This document shows positions 29,201 through 41,700 of a stretch of DNA of 64,000 bases, in pieces. The notes under the pieces are model-generated. The model searched no databases. It saw only the letters and a list, made by a program, of their open reading frames with translations, and was not told the DNA's origin. Source of the DNA: Galbula dea (lineage: Eukaryota > Chordata > Aves > Piciformes > Galbulidae). The translations under genes and the position numbers were made by a program. The stretch is taken from contig VWZX01005792.1 of the NCBI GenBank assembly GCA_013399015.1, positions 1,605,529-1,669,528 on the forward strand. Reading direction: 5' to 3'. The stretch's first letter is position 1. Every line of letters begins with the position of its first letter.

Positions 29201-32064
29201 AGTTGGACGCCTGTGTCTAGTGGAGTCCCTCAGGGGTCAGTACTGGGACCAGTACTTTTCAGAGTCCCACAGGGGTCAGTACTGGGACCAGTACTTCTCA
29301 ATCGATTCATTAATGACCTGGATGAGGGAACAGAGTACACTGTCAGCAAGTCTGATGATGACACTAAACTGGGTGGAGTGGCTGACACACCAGAGGGTTG
29401 TGCTGCCATTCAGCATGACTTAGGCAGGCTGGAGAGTTGGGCAGGGAGAAATTGAATGAAATTCAATACGGGCAAGTGTGGAGTCTTGCACCTGGGAAAG
29501 ACGAGCCCCATGTGTATCAGTAGAGGTTGGGGACTGACCTGTTGGAAAGCAGTCAAAGGGGAAAGGGACCTAGGGGTCCTGGTAGATGGAAGGATGACCA
29601 TGAGCCAGCAGTGTGCTCTTGTGGCTAGGAGGATTCTGGGGTATATTAGAAGGGGTATGGTTAGGAGGACAAGAGAGGTTCCTCCCCTTTACCCTGGTGA
29701 GGCCGCATCTGGAAGATCGTGTCCAGTTCTGGGCCTCTCAGTTTAAGAAGGATAGGGAACTGCTGGAAAGAGTCCAGCACAGAGCCACAAAGATGATGAA
29801 GGGGCTGGAACATCTTCCTTCTGAGGAAAGGCTGAGGGAGCTGGGTCTCTTTAGCTTGGAGAAGAGGAGATTAAGGGGTGACCTGATCTATGCTTTTCAA
29901 TATGTGAAGGGTAGATGTCAGGAGGATGGGGTCAGGCTCTTCTTAGTGAAGCCTGGTGACAGGACAAGGGGCAATGGTTGTAAGCTGAAGCATAGGAGAT
30001 TCTATATGAATTTTTTTTTAATGTATTTTATTATATTTTATGTAGAATTTTTTTTCCCAGTGAGGGTGACAGAGCACTGGAACAGACTGCCCAGAGAGGT
30101 TGTGGAATCTCCTTCTCTGGAGGTATTCAAAACCCGTCTGGACGCGCTTCTTTGCAACCTGGTCTAGGGAATCCTGCTGCGGCAGTGGGGTTGGACTAGA
30201 TGATCTTTTGAGGTCCCTTCCAACTGCTAACATTCTATGATTCTGGGATTCTGTGATCTTTGAAGGCTACATTGGTCCAAGGAGTTAAACCAGCAGAAAA
30301 TTAAGCCAGCTAACACTTCCTTCGCTTGCAAATACCAAAGAAACTTTCAACAAGTGCCAGCGTAAGCCTGGTACTGCCTCCAACCCAAGGTTACTACAGA
30401 CCCCGTGGCTCTGCAGAAGCCACAATGGGTTTGGCAGGGTCAACGTGAAATACCTAAACTCAAGTCAGTAACAATCAAGTTTCAAGTTCTAACAATGTGG
30501 TGTGTTCTCAAAAAATGGTTACCAGATTTTTCAGCTAGTTTCAGAGAAGTCCTCCCTTGGTCTAGCTATGAAAAAGTAAAAATGAACTTTTTTTGTCTTT
30601 TTTTTCCTTAACTTGTACAAAAGCTCTGAGTAAGATTTTGTTCATTTAAGGCATTTTTTAATTGCACCCTGTGACAGGGAAACATGTTTTTTAAATTATG
30701 GCTTACACAGCAGATGAAGCCAATTGCATTATTTTCAGGGAGGTCTCTGTTCACCGTATAAAGGCAGACAACCTTCAAAACATGCTCATGTAAAAGGTGA
30801 ATCTCCCACCACTTCCGCCTGCGCTGCATTTTTATTTCTTCTAGCACACTTGTTTGCCTTTTCTGTTACACAGAAAGTTCTCAGTAAAAACATATATGAG
30901 AAATGACATCACTGCATATTTTGTCTCATTTCTGTTAAAATTTGCAGTATCATGGTTCCTGGACCTATGCAAGGTGCTCTGGAACGAATCTGAGGTTATA
31001 TTTCTGCCTGACTGTATCAAGCCCATCTGTAAGGACAGTTATGCCTAGGGTGACTCAGCACAATAGTAAAAATTGGATCTAGATATACAGTAAAGGAAGA
31101 GTTTAAAGAATTTCCAAAGATCCAAGTTATAAATCGTATATGTAAAAGATGTTAGAAAAGAATAATGCTAATCAATGCTAGAGGCATGACTTTTTTCTAT
31201 ACATTGGCTTCTTCTTAAACAACACCAACACCACCAGAAAAAAAATACAAACAGCAGAACAATACATCTAGCACTTTGGTCAGCTCGGCTGTAACTCAGT
31301 GGTTGCAGAACTTGCCAGTAGCCGAGAAACAGACCCCACGTAGGAGCCTTTGGAAAGGACGAGGGCAGTAAGACAGCAGCCCGCCTCCAGGCCCTGGCAC
31401 AAGCTCAGACCCTTTGACAATCGCCACTCCCCACGCTGACAGGCACAGGGCAGAAACCCAGCAGGCGCTCCGGCGGGAGGGCGGCGCAGGGAGGACTGCC
31501 CTAGGCCGGCCAGGAAAACGGGCCTCCGGCGGGGCCGGGGTAGACGTTCCCCCGACAGGTGTGTGCAGCCTGAGGTGACCACACGGGCCTGCACTCGTGT
31601 GGCGAACCTTCGAACGCTCTGGACTAACCCCCTCGGCGACTTGTCAGGACAGCAGCACAAAGCCGCAGGGCTCTCCTCCTTTTTAGAGAAGGCGCTGAGG
31701 TACCGCCCCCCGCCCCCTTCTACCGGAAACAGTGTCTCTATCCTATGCCCGCCGTGAGAGAGGAGGAGGGAACGGTGGCAGAGCACCCTTTTAGCCTGCG
31801 GGCTGGCGCCGCTAAAGCGCTGGCGCCACCTGCCCCTCAGCGGGGGCGACGACTATGGCGGTTGGGGCCTGGCGGCCGGCTCTTACCCATGACCTGCACG
31901 CGACAAATGGCGCAGGTGTCGCACTCCACATCCCAGCTCCACATGGCTACCGCGTTCCACTTCTTCAGCGAGAACATCTTGTCGGGGGCGCCCGCCTTGG
32001 AGCCCGCAGAGCCCGAGTGCGAGTGTGGCGCACCCAGCTCGTCCACGTCCTCCACATCGGCCAT
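26140..32064 (-). CDS. RNF7: RNF7 (RBX2/SAG), RING-H2 subunit of cullin ubiquitin ligases, complete
   Basis: Small RING-H2 protein that, in the family, binds cullin 5 and recruits the ubiquitin E2 and the neddylation E2 UBE2F. Exons 32064-31887, 27713-27666 and 26258-26140 (178+48+119 nt) give 114 residues plus TAA; human has 113. The beta-strand that docks on the cullin is KMFSLKKWNAVAMWSWD (about 29-45). Zinc ligands begin with ECDTCAIC (C48, C51, C54), continue with DACLRCQAEN, then GECNHSFHNCC and end with CPLCQQDW; the tail is VVQRIGK as in mammals. ATG context is strong (GCC before, G at +4). The acidic N-terminus (ADVEDVDELGAPHSHSGS) differs from mammals only in the variable segment. 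RBX1 is excluded by the N-terminus and the VVQRIGK ending. Promoter is the CpG island at 31430-32340. Confidence 0.97.
26259..27665 (-). other. RNF7: RNF7 intron 2
   Basis: 1.4 kb, GTATGT to CTTTCAG. AT-rich; nothing else seen. Confidence 0.9.
27666..27713 (-). CDS. RNF7: RNF7 exon 2 (48 nt)
   Basis: Acceptor CTTTTAG then ATGCCTGTCTTAGATG, encoding DACLRCQAENKQEDCVV; donor GTATGT. Phase 1 on both sides. Too short to show up as an open reading frame; found by looking for the missing zinc-ligand segment. Confidence 0.95.
27714..31886 (-). other. RNF7: RNF7 intron 1
   Basis: 4.2 kb, GTAAGA to CTTTTAG. Contains the 1.1-kb CR1 at 29175-30258; the first 450 nt (in transcription order) lie in the CpG island. 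Confidence 0.9.
29175..30258 (+). mobile_element. CR1 LINE, 3' part of ORF2 with 3' end
   Basis: Longest CR1 piece in the window, in RNF7 intron 1 and antisense to it. Frames read SSGVPQGSVLGPVL, FINDLDEGTEYTVS, ADTPEGCAAIQHDLGRLESW and later ELLERVQHRATKMMKGLEHL, then the CR1 3' end with AGATGATCTTTTGAGGTCCC. The catalytic FADD box of CR1 reverse transcriptase reads SDDD here. The element has frameshifts and an internal 40-bp duplication near 29225-29300, and is 5' truncated. Not active. Confidence 0.9.
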
Positions 32065-32340
32065 GGCGTGGGGGCGGAGACGTGGCGCCTCGCCGGCCGC
32101 AGCGCCGGGCTGCAGCGCCACCCCGCGCCGGCAGCAGGTACAACAGGAGCAGCAGTCGCGGCCCGCTCGCCCAGCCCAGTGGGAAGTGGTGGGCCCGTCC
32201 GCGTTGTTCTGCGGTAGGGACGTGCTGCTGGCGCTAACGGTCGCGGACTGCCAGAGTAGGCGTTACGGACGCCCCACAATAGGCCTTAAAAGGCATGGCG
32301 AGGGAGAGGCGTCTGCGGTAGCCAGTTGGATCCTGCCAGC
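31430..32340. promoter_or_regulatory. RNF7: CpG island / RNF7 promoter
   Basis: About 900 bases of GC-rich, CpG-dense DNA in an otherwise AT-rich window, centred on RNF7 exon 1 and its upstream flank. GC-box-like GGGGCGG lies at 32070-32076. No clear TATA box. Typical of a housekeeping promoter. The long open frames on both strands here are by-products of the GC content. Confidence 0.8.
31887..32064 (-). CDS. RNF7: RNF7 exon 1 (codons 1-60)
   Basis: ATG at 32064, reading MADVEDVDELGAPHSHSG; ends in CAGGTCATGG before the donor GTAAGA, splitting Asp60 (phase 1). Confidence 0.96.
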
Positions 32341-35300
32341 CGCGCTCAAGCTGAAAAAAAAAATCAGTTAAAGGTGACGATCTGCCTCCAGCCTAGTGGC
32401 ATCTTCATTAGTTAGCTGTGTTGTGAGACCCATGCTCCCACGGGACATGTGTGGGGAGACTGCACTAAAAACAAGGACGGTAGCTGTCCAGTCACAGCTT
32501 CCTGCTGTACTAGTTTTTGTGCCTCATCGTTTCAACAAAGCAATACAAACCAAAAATTCGTTAAGAGGATGCATGTCTACCAACACAGAGCAGGGAGCTG
32601 CTGGGGAGCTAGTCTCTGCTTCTCCACCGTTGCCTCAGGAAGTAGCGGTCCTGTTTTCATCAAGTGTATATAAATAGCTTTTTTAACGAGGCCCTTAGGA
32701 TTACAACCATGGGATGATATAGCAGTGGGAGTCTGAGTAGGCTAGGTAGTCTATAGCACCAGCCTGAACAGTTCCTGACAGCCCCAAATAATCTCTCACT
32801 GCCCACATCATTATTCACTGGCATGAAATTCCAGCATTCCTCAACATTCAGTTTCTGTTTTATTTTTCATTGTTCCTATATTTCATTATATGCACACTAT
32901 AAAAGTTTCTCTTAAATTCTTCTAATGAATATACAATTATAATCTTTCATTCAAAGTTCCTGAAGTCTGCAGTCTCTAGCAACTGAAACCTAAGTCTTTT
33001 TAGACAGCACTAGTCCTTCATGGAAGTTGCCAGTTAAATGTGGCTACTTTGTAATGTCAGAGTAGTATAGTCTGAGTTTACTTGGTAATGTATCAGCTTG
33101 AATTTGTGAGGGGGCAAAAAAAATAATTAGGAAATAGGTAAGAGTTGTGAAGCACTAAGGAATTAAAAAGCTGAAAGGGAATTTTAAAGTGGCTAATTAC
33201 GTTAACAAAATATTTACATACACAATGACATATATCTTAAAATGGAGTTTCAAAGTGTTGATAAGAACAAAGCTAAATGATATATATCATTTTAAAAAAT
33301 AATAAACTCACTTAAAAAAAATTATACAATTTGCCTTGTCATCTCTAATTTTTCTTAGCAGGGGTTACATGGAAACTGGATGCAAATCTCTCCTTCAGTT
33401 CTAAGAGCTCATAAGAGCAAACTATGTTTGGGTGCTGCCAAAATGTCACAGATTTGCTGTACACTTTGCAAATGCAAATACAATCACACTGATGTCAATA
33501 ATTTGGCTATGCTAGTAACCATTGTAACCATTATGCTGTTAGTAACCTGTAACCATTCCCTGAACTTAATTATGCTATAAAGTAGTTTTTTCTGCACAAT
33601 CTCGGGGGGGAGGGGAACAAAGTAAGTGGCTCAAGTATGTAAGAACTGCTTTGGATGCCTATGATAGAAGAAAGTAAGTAAAATATCAAACAATTAAAAC
33701 AATTATGATCCCTTCCTTTAGTCTCTCCTCCTCACCTCCTCATGTAAGAACTCATCAGGGACAACCAGCTCCTTTGCTAAGCATGTCAGTTCAAACCAGA
33801 TGCAGCTCTGAATTTATTCCAAAAGACTGGATATCCTTTGATAGAAGATCCTTTGCCAACACTGTTTTCAGTATTAAGATAAAAGAGATGTTTTGAAAAC
33901 TGATTCTTTTCAAAATAGAAAGGAGGTAACTTTTGATTTGGCATACCCTTGCTTGCTTTTTCTTGTCTATTCTTAAAAACAAAACTTGCATTTTTAACGT
34001 GGCAGAAATTACATTAGCAGTGAGAATTGTAAACTCAGGTACCTTTAACTCTGTCCATATTGCTTTCTAGAAATATAGCAATAGTTACCCAACTAATAAT
34101 TATTTTCTTGGTTATTTTATCACCTAAAGAATGTATTAAAAATTCAAGTGGCTTTGGAGAAATACTACACCAGCACTCTGGGATTCGTCTGTTCCTGACG
34201 GACACACTTGACATTACAGAGGTTGAACATGGGAGAGTGTTACAAAATATGACAGCTCTTTCAGTAAGTTTTCCCTATGTACCATGCTACTGCTTTAAAC
34301 TTCAAATAAAAACTAGGTATTTTAGATTGGGCAGGGAAAGATTGCATTTGTTTATCTGATTCAGACTTCACTGAAAATGCTCCAAATTTAATAGGTAAAT
34401 AAAGGAACTTGAACTAAGTTTCTTTCAGCCCATAAAGTGATTTTTCAGCCAGAATTACAGCTGCTCAGCCAACTGTCTGCTGTAAAATGGTAAAAAAAAA
34501 CTTCTGGCAACTGCAAATGGAGACATACATAAAAATAGATATCCAAATTTGGAATATTGTTTTATATTACAGAATTTGTAATCAATTAAATTTATGCAAT
34601 AATTTCACTGTAACGATGCACTGTAATTACTCACAGATTGAGGCTGCATAGTGATTGTCTCCAGGTCAAATACTACTCATTCCAATCACCAAGTGCTTGA
34701 CATTTTTTGTATAGTCCTAACACCATTTCAAATGGATATACAAATGCATCCTTGCCTCATTTTCATTCTCTATGCACCTTTTCAAACTCTAAATATTGCA
34801 CTGATAGTGGTTTGGAACCATGTGCAATGCCCTCCATAGATTTTCATAAATCTTTTGAGAATGGAGATGTCTGAAAATGACTTTTATTCTTTTTTTTTTT
34901 TTTCTTTCTTTCTTCTTTCCTCTTACAACTTTTTGAGATTTTTGTTGTTTTTTCCACAGCTTGTTTACTCTGAAACATAGAACCAAAGATTATTTTTACT
35001 AATAACAAAACTGTTATGGAAATGTCATTATGCTAATGCACAGAACAGTTATGTAAGAATGTGTATATCTTGGCCAACTAATGCACATGCTGGACTGTAT
35101 TATTACACTTACTGTTTGTTCTGTCAATAGACTAAGGTATTAGAACACTGAAGTGCTGTGTCAATTTATATGCCAAAGAATGTAAGCATAGGTCTGTGCC
35201 AAAACTATTTCTTACACTCTAGATCATCTATGCCTCTCTGTGACACTTTACCAATAGGAATATGCTAAACAGAGAACTTAATGGCCAGTACTAATAATAC

Positions 35301-36409
35301 TGTTGTGACTGTAGCTGAGACCTTGGTAAGGGCAGACAGTGGGGCTGCAATAGAGGAAGACAGCACAGGAAATAGCACTGTATCAGCATACTAGTTATCA
35401 TCTCTGACAAAACCACTTGTAGAAGTTCTTAGGGTTTTACTCAAGACGCTGAGATCCTGAAAGTACAATCTGTGCAGAAACTACAGGTCTTCAATGGGAA
35501 TGCACTTTTCATGCCAAAGTCTGGAGAATACAGCTTAATGAAACAATTAGAGAAGGTAATATTAGTAGTGAAAAGAATAGATCACTCTGCTATAACCATC
35601 ACAGAATCTTTACAATTGTTTTTTAATGTCCACACACACAAAAAAACCCCTTAAAAAAAACTTCCTCCTGTATTTCCAATTTAATCTTTAACTTTCTCTG
35701 CTTTCTGATGTCTGCAAATGAATGCAGTTGCCACTCAGACTGGGCTTTAACACAGCTTACCACAATTAATAAAGATTAATTCCAAAATGGCTTGACAGGT
35801 TGCATTGTTAACTTGCATATGAGCAATGAAGAACCAGTGGTCAGATCTCTCACCTTTCAAGGAAAGCAAGCATCTCAAGACATTAGAACATGCTTGTACA
35901 AAATTATCTTATAAAAAGCGCTCATAAGCACATAGTGGGAGAGCTGGTGGCAGAAAAGCACTCAGATTACATAAAGAAAGAAGACAGCAATGTATTTAGA
36001 ACAAGCCTACAAAATGATGTATCTGGTATTGGTACAGAGGACAGGTCATGCAAGACAAACCAGTAGCAAGAAAAAAAATTAGCCACGTAACACTAACAAA
36101 GCACTAGATACACTTCAATGCATCAGACTGTCATTGCAAACATTTAAAAAAATGTCACATTTCTAAGGCTTCTATGCATGCTATCTATGCTTCTCTGCAT
36201 AATTATGTTAGATGATTAACTATCACTTCTCTCCAACATTGATCTTAGACTGTTAAAAAGCTGTAGATGACCATACAAAATGTCTCAATTTCGGGTTTTC
36301 GTCTTGTCGGCTACATTTCTCTCTTTATACTCCAACTCTTGTATGTAAACCCTTATTAATTCAGACTTCAGATAAATGCTAACACTTTCAAAAAGCCAGG
36401 CCTCACAAT
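32341..36409. other. RASA2-RNF7 spacer
   Basis: About 4 kb, AT-rich and repeat-poor, with a polypyrimidine tract at 34885-34924. No coding exon recognised on either strand. Confidence 0.55.
34885..34924. repeat. Polypyrimidine tract
   Basis: About 40 nt of T and C (TTTTTTTTCTTTCTTTCTTC) in the RNF7-RASA2 spacer. Confidence 0.85.
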
Positions 36410-38739
36410 AAACACACAGTGTATCTCATTTCTTTTATTTGTGAGTTATTTTCAAGTAATGTTACAAAACATTGTAATTTCTTGATAAGAAAATAAACTT
36501 TAAATAAAAATACATTCAACAAGACATCATAATAATACAAATTAAAGCTAATGATAATTTACAATCCTAACAGAACTAATTACTGAATAACATCTTTTCA
36601 TACTCATCAAAACGAAGGCAACTTTTATTATTCATAATCCTACTTGTACCTAATTAAACTCTACAACATCTACTGCATTTTAAAACACTACAAAAAGAGA
36701 AATCAAATCTTAATGGTCAAAAATATTCAAGGGCCTTTGTTTTTTTTCCTAGATATCCCAGTATCAACGCAGAAAAGTGACATACTCCAAACCATAACGT
36801 TTCAAGAGTAGACAACTGAATTTTTCATCAATTTGACTGACTAAACAGCAGAAAATGGCTCCAAGAACAGTTGCTTTGCCACACAGTTAATCCATATACA
36901 GTAAAACCTCACTTTAATACTCAACCACACTGAGTTTTGTTTAATGGCAGCTTTTTACTAATGGCAATTAAGCAGAACTGCTTTACCTTGGCAAAACACA
37001 TTTCTTGGCATTACTATATACCCTCTTCCCCTCTCCCCCCAGTATCAACTGCTGGCAAATAAAATCCCCTTAGAATACATCAAATGTGTAAAAAAGTAAA
37101 AAAAGAAAGCTGAGTTGACTAAATGATTGTGACACTGTGAACAGTAGTACTGAACCCCAGATATTCTTAAAATAGTTCTTCATTTGAAAAGAGATTTCAG
37201 TTCTGTCTTGCCAGCTACTACAGAAAGCCTCTCTACAACAGTATAATAAATGTATAGTAATTAAAACAGCTTACAGGTTGAAGCATTGTGGATTTCTGGT
37301 CTATTTGTAAGTTACATTCTGAATTAATTTGGCCAAATCATGATTATAAAAAACAAAAAAAACCCCATCCCAAAATCAAAAACCATCTAACAAAACAACA
37401 ATAAAAGACCCCAGAGCAAATGCTCCAAAAATACAAGTACCACATATTGTTATTATTAAAATAATATTCCATGTGTTTAATACTGATAAAGCAAAGGTGC
37501 CACAGTAATACCTTTGCTTCTTCCTGGTTATATACATATATGTTCTTTCATCATAAACCTAAGTTCTTAGGTGAAGTGAGCAAAATTAATCTTACTGAAG
37601 TGAAGAATGCCAGTTTAAAATTGTGTTAAGTGGCAGATATGAATCCATAAAACTAAAGATATAAAAATATTCACTAAAGCAATGCTTGAAGACAAAACAA
37701 TCTTGATCATTCAACTGATCATAACCAGCAGATACTACAAAGTATCTAAAAATAATCTGGTATAGGCCAGATATCTAAAGTGCTTTGAGTGATTATAGCA
37801 GATTATTTACTAGATTCATGGTCAAAATTGAGCTGGACCTTGTTATGAATTTTTATGAAAAATGCAAATGAAATTATACATCAGATGATGCAAAGTGATC
37901 AGTACTTTCCACAATCTGTTCACATTTACATTTTTCTATCAATAGGCAAACTTATTGTAAAAGAGTGTTACTACCCTGCATTTCTTTTTTAGACTAAGAA
38001 TAATGATGTACCTTAAAAAATGCAAAGGAAAATAGCTAGCTATCTAAGGTCAATCCAACTACTACTCATCCCAAATGTAAACAGATACAAGGTAAGTTCC
38101 CTGATTTCTTCTTCCTTTGTACTCAAAAACATGAATCAACACTGGTATCTGCTGTCCAGGTTATCTGCATCACACTGCAAGATATTTTTAAGACTTCAGG
38201 TGTGGATAAAGTCCTGACAACACCTAATACAACCAGAAAAGTTGAATGAATTGAGTGTGAAGGTTCAGCTCTTTTCCACTTCATAATATCTTGGGATTTC
38301 TATTTCAAGATCCTTATCAGCAGGGCTGGCACTCATAGTAAACATATGCAAGCTTTCAGTGTATGTACTGAGACACATAATCCTACCAACAAATGCCATG
38401 TGGATTTTCTTGCATTAAAAAACTTGTTTGTTTAGAAAGGTCTTTTCAACTAAACAGCAACAACAAAACCATGTTTAGATTTATTCACACCTTACTTCAA
38501 TAAACTAGAACTTCAAGTTCCTCAGCAAAACAAGAATAAACCTTAGACCTAGATTTCCAAAAAGGTATTTTTCTATTAAATATTAAATAGATTGTCAACA
38601 TAACTAGCATTTATATTCACTCTTAAATATGTTGTAAAAATGAGTCACATGATTTTTAAAACAAAAAACAAAATAGCAAAACAACTCAAGAACATTTCCA
38701 GTTTCTTTTTTTTCATTGAGGTGTGGCAGTTTGTTTTGG
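36410..38739 (-). other. RASA2: Probable RASA2 3' UTR
   Basis: AT-rich, repeat-poor DNA running from the RASA2 stop to the hexamer at 36434-36439. No open frame of interest. An earlier AATAAA (minus strand, near 38478) could give a short UTR of about 260 nt. Extent is inferred from signals only. Confidence 0.45.
36434..36439 (-). terminator. RASA2: Candidate RASA2 distal polyadenylation signal AATAAA
   Basis: Minus-strand AATAAA followed within about 25 nt by a GT-rich stretch (CACTGTGTGTTTATTGTG), the usual layout of a vertebrate cleavage site. About 2.3 kb after the stop codon. Confidence 0.45.
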
Positions 38740-38770
38740 TTAGGAAACTTTTCCAACAATTGGATTTTCT
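38740..38770 (-). CDS. RASA2: RASA2 last coding exon (31 nt coding)
   Basis: Acceptor CTTTCTAG then AGAAAATCCAATTG, encoding (E)ENPIVGKVS and TAA at 38742-38740, matching the conserved NPIVGK C-terminus. Only nine full codons long; found from the expected tail. Confidence 0.92.
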
Positions 38771-41700
38771 CTAGAAAGAAGAAAAAAAATACGTGTAAAT
38801 ATTTTTAAGGTTGACATTTGCTTTCTAATTCTTATCATACAATTTTAATTCATTATACAAACCTTTCCATAATTTCTACCACTACTTGTGAAATGTCATG
38901 ACTCTGGAACACCTCATATGCCTTCATGTAAGCCCTTTAAATCAAAGTCAATTTTTCCTAAACAGCTTAGGCTGAAACCAGGCAGACCAAATCAGGGTTT
39001 CAGCAGTCTTTTTTTTCTGGTGAAGCACATCTTACTAATGCAAACATGAAATCAGAAAACTTGCTATTGGTGTTCCATAGATATCAGCCAGGATTTAAGA
39101 GGATTGAAAGAATCTGCTCTGGAACAACAACATACTCCAAAGAACAGGTTCTTTTTATCCTCACCACAAACAGTGTTTATCATTGAGTAGGGTGAGTGAA
39201 TTACAAAGAGTAAATATACTGCAGGAAACATGTTTTTGCAGTGTAATTTTTATAGTTTTATGTAACTTGATATTTTCATTATTTCTTAATTGAAATTTGA
39301 TTTTTTTTTTTTTAAAAAAGGTAGGCAGACAAGTAAGGGATAGATTTTGTGTGCACTTCAGTGAAGTTGCAAGGAAATGACAGAATCATTGCCCCACTTA
39401 CAGGAATATCAACAAGAACACAGATAAATCTCACGCCAGGGAACTTCTTGTCTCTAACAACTGGTAAAAAGATTCATTACTACAAATGATGTATCTTGTT
39501 CTCCCTGTGTCTCTCTTGTCTAAGTCTACCTTTAGCTTAGTTATCTCTACCTAAACAAGCCTGGCACTGTTTGGTTGGTGTTTTGGTTTTTTTTAATACA
39601 CTTTTATGTATGCCAAACTTACATAAGATACTTACTCACTACCATATTTAGCACTAGATGATCTCTTCTTTCGGAATTTTTCATGCGATTCATTCATCTT
39701 TTCTATTATATCTATTATCTGTTTAAGTGTATGAAAAGTTGCTACAGAATCTTCAATTGTGAAGTTAGAATAATCATCTGGTTCTTTCCGTGGACCTTGA
39801 TAGACTGCTATACTTCCACAAGCCTCTGCAAAAATTACCACAATTATCCCAATTAGAATTTCAATAGTTAACAGATTTAACTCATGTAAATGTTGATTCT
39901 GAAATCATGAAATGTTAACTCACTTTATGTAAACTAGAGTAAACCAAAAGCAGAAGACAGTATCAACTAGATGTATTTACAGTAATGTGGCTTATTCTCT
40001 GCTGGTTGTGTCCAGCATCTTGAGCTTCCAGCTCTCTCCTGTTCACATCAACAGAAAACCTATGCTTTCTTACAACTCAACTATGTTCAACAGAATTCAC
40101 TCCACAGTCAGGAAAATGAGAGTAAAGACAAAAGAGCAATCAGATACAGTTGCAGTCTGTTTTAGACTATTAAAGATACTTCGTTTATGTAAATTCAATT
40201 ACAACAATGTGCATGCCTGATGTCTGCTGTAGGGAAATGACTGAAAAATGTCTGATAACAGAAATTTAAGATAATAAAAATGTAGTAAGAGAGTAGAGAC
40301 AGATTATTTTCAGGTAAATTGTTAAGGAAAACTGATGTTATAGGCCTAAAGAATTAGAGCTGAATAATATTGGTATAACTGTTCTGAAGTATTACTTGAG
40401 TACCTTCCAACTTCTGTAGTTTAGACATGTTGATAGTGAAAAGTGAGTAAATTCTTTCTGTCTCTCTGTCTCCATCAATCTCAATTTGAGTATCAGCAGG
40501 AACATCTCTAAAAAGGTGAAGAGAGACACATAGTCAATGTAAGCCATTTTCGAAATGTGCGAAAGCAAGTAAAACCTGATTCTATTTCAATATGCTTAGC
40601 CTTTTAATTTCTCTATCACTCACAGACAGCTCCACAATTTCTATGCAAAATTTAGCATTTATTGCAAGTGTCCTATATAAACAGGCATATCTAGCTTTTG
40701 AACGAGCAATATCAAAAACTGCTTTTCCCACTAGAAGTTATTATTCAGTGCATCAAGAGAAAAATATGTCACAAATGTCCAAGTAAGGTTTACTGTTATT
40801 AAATTACAACTAAAACTGCCCATTAGAATCTATTATACTTGAAAGCTAACCAGAAGAGAAAGACAAGATACATTCCTAAACCAGAACAGTTAACTTTTAG
40901 TTTTGTCAGTCTCTCCTCTGCCCTTGTGAGGCCCCACCTGGAGTACTGTGTCCAGTTCTTGGGTCCTCAGCATAGTAGAAAGATGTGGACCTGTTGAAGC
41001 AGGTCCAGAGGAGGGCCACAAAGATGATCAGAGGACTAGAGCACCTCCCCTATGATGATAGGCTAAAGGAGTTGGGATTGTTCAGCCTAGAAAAGAGAAG
41101 GCTTCGAGGTGACCTTATAGCAGTGTTTCAATACCTAAAGGGGGATTATAACATAGAAGGGAAGAGACTTTTCAGCTGGTCAGACTGCAACAGGGCAACC
41201 GGCATGGATATAAGCTAAAGAGGGGAGGTTTAGACTAGAAATTAGAAGGAGGTTCTTCACCCAGAGGGTGGTGACAAGCTGGAACAGGTTGCCCAGAGAG
41301 GTTATGAATGCTTCATCCCCGGCAGTGTTCAAGGCCAGGGTGGATGTGGCCCTGGGCAACCTGGTCTAGTGTGTGGCATCCCTGCCCATGGCAGGGGGGG
41401 TTGTAGGTAGATGATCTTTAAGGTCCCTTCCAACCTGAGCCATTCTATGATTCTATTTTGTTGTTGTGTATGTCAGGGGCGGGGGGGAGTGGTTTGTTGT
41501 TGTTTGGTTGGCCTTTTTTTTTTGTAACAAGAATCTTTTTAACTGTTGAGTAACCTAATACAAGAATGAGTGACAATGAAAACGTATTACATAAGTTATC
41601 TTGTAGGACTTATACTGAATTTTCTTCAGTCTGCAATTTATGTAATCTATCCAGTTAAGGATAAATCCCTTTTTAACAAAGATCAGAGTATTTGTTTGTG

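Noticed and set aside
29114..30167. Open frames as a protein-coding gene
   Set aside because: They are pieces of CR1 reverse transcriptase with frameshifts and a damaged active site.
32065..32121. In-frame upstream extension of RNF7 (about 19 residues)
   Set aside because: The upstream codon at 32121 is GTG, not ATG, and the family start MADVED has a strong context.
31965..32371. Several overlapping open frames on both strands around the CpG island
   Set aside because: They overlap RNF7 exon 1 and its promoter, are arginine/alanine/proline-rich by composition and match no family; only the MADVEDVDEL frame is real.
34060..34359. 99-codon plus-strand frame between AG and GT signals, hydrophobic at its start
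   Set aside because: It begins with TTG, has no recognisable domain, and frames of this length are expected by chance in 64 kb.
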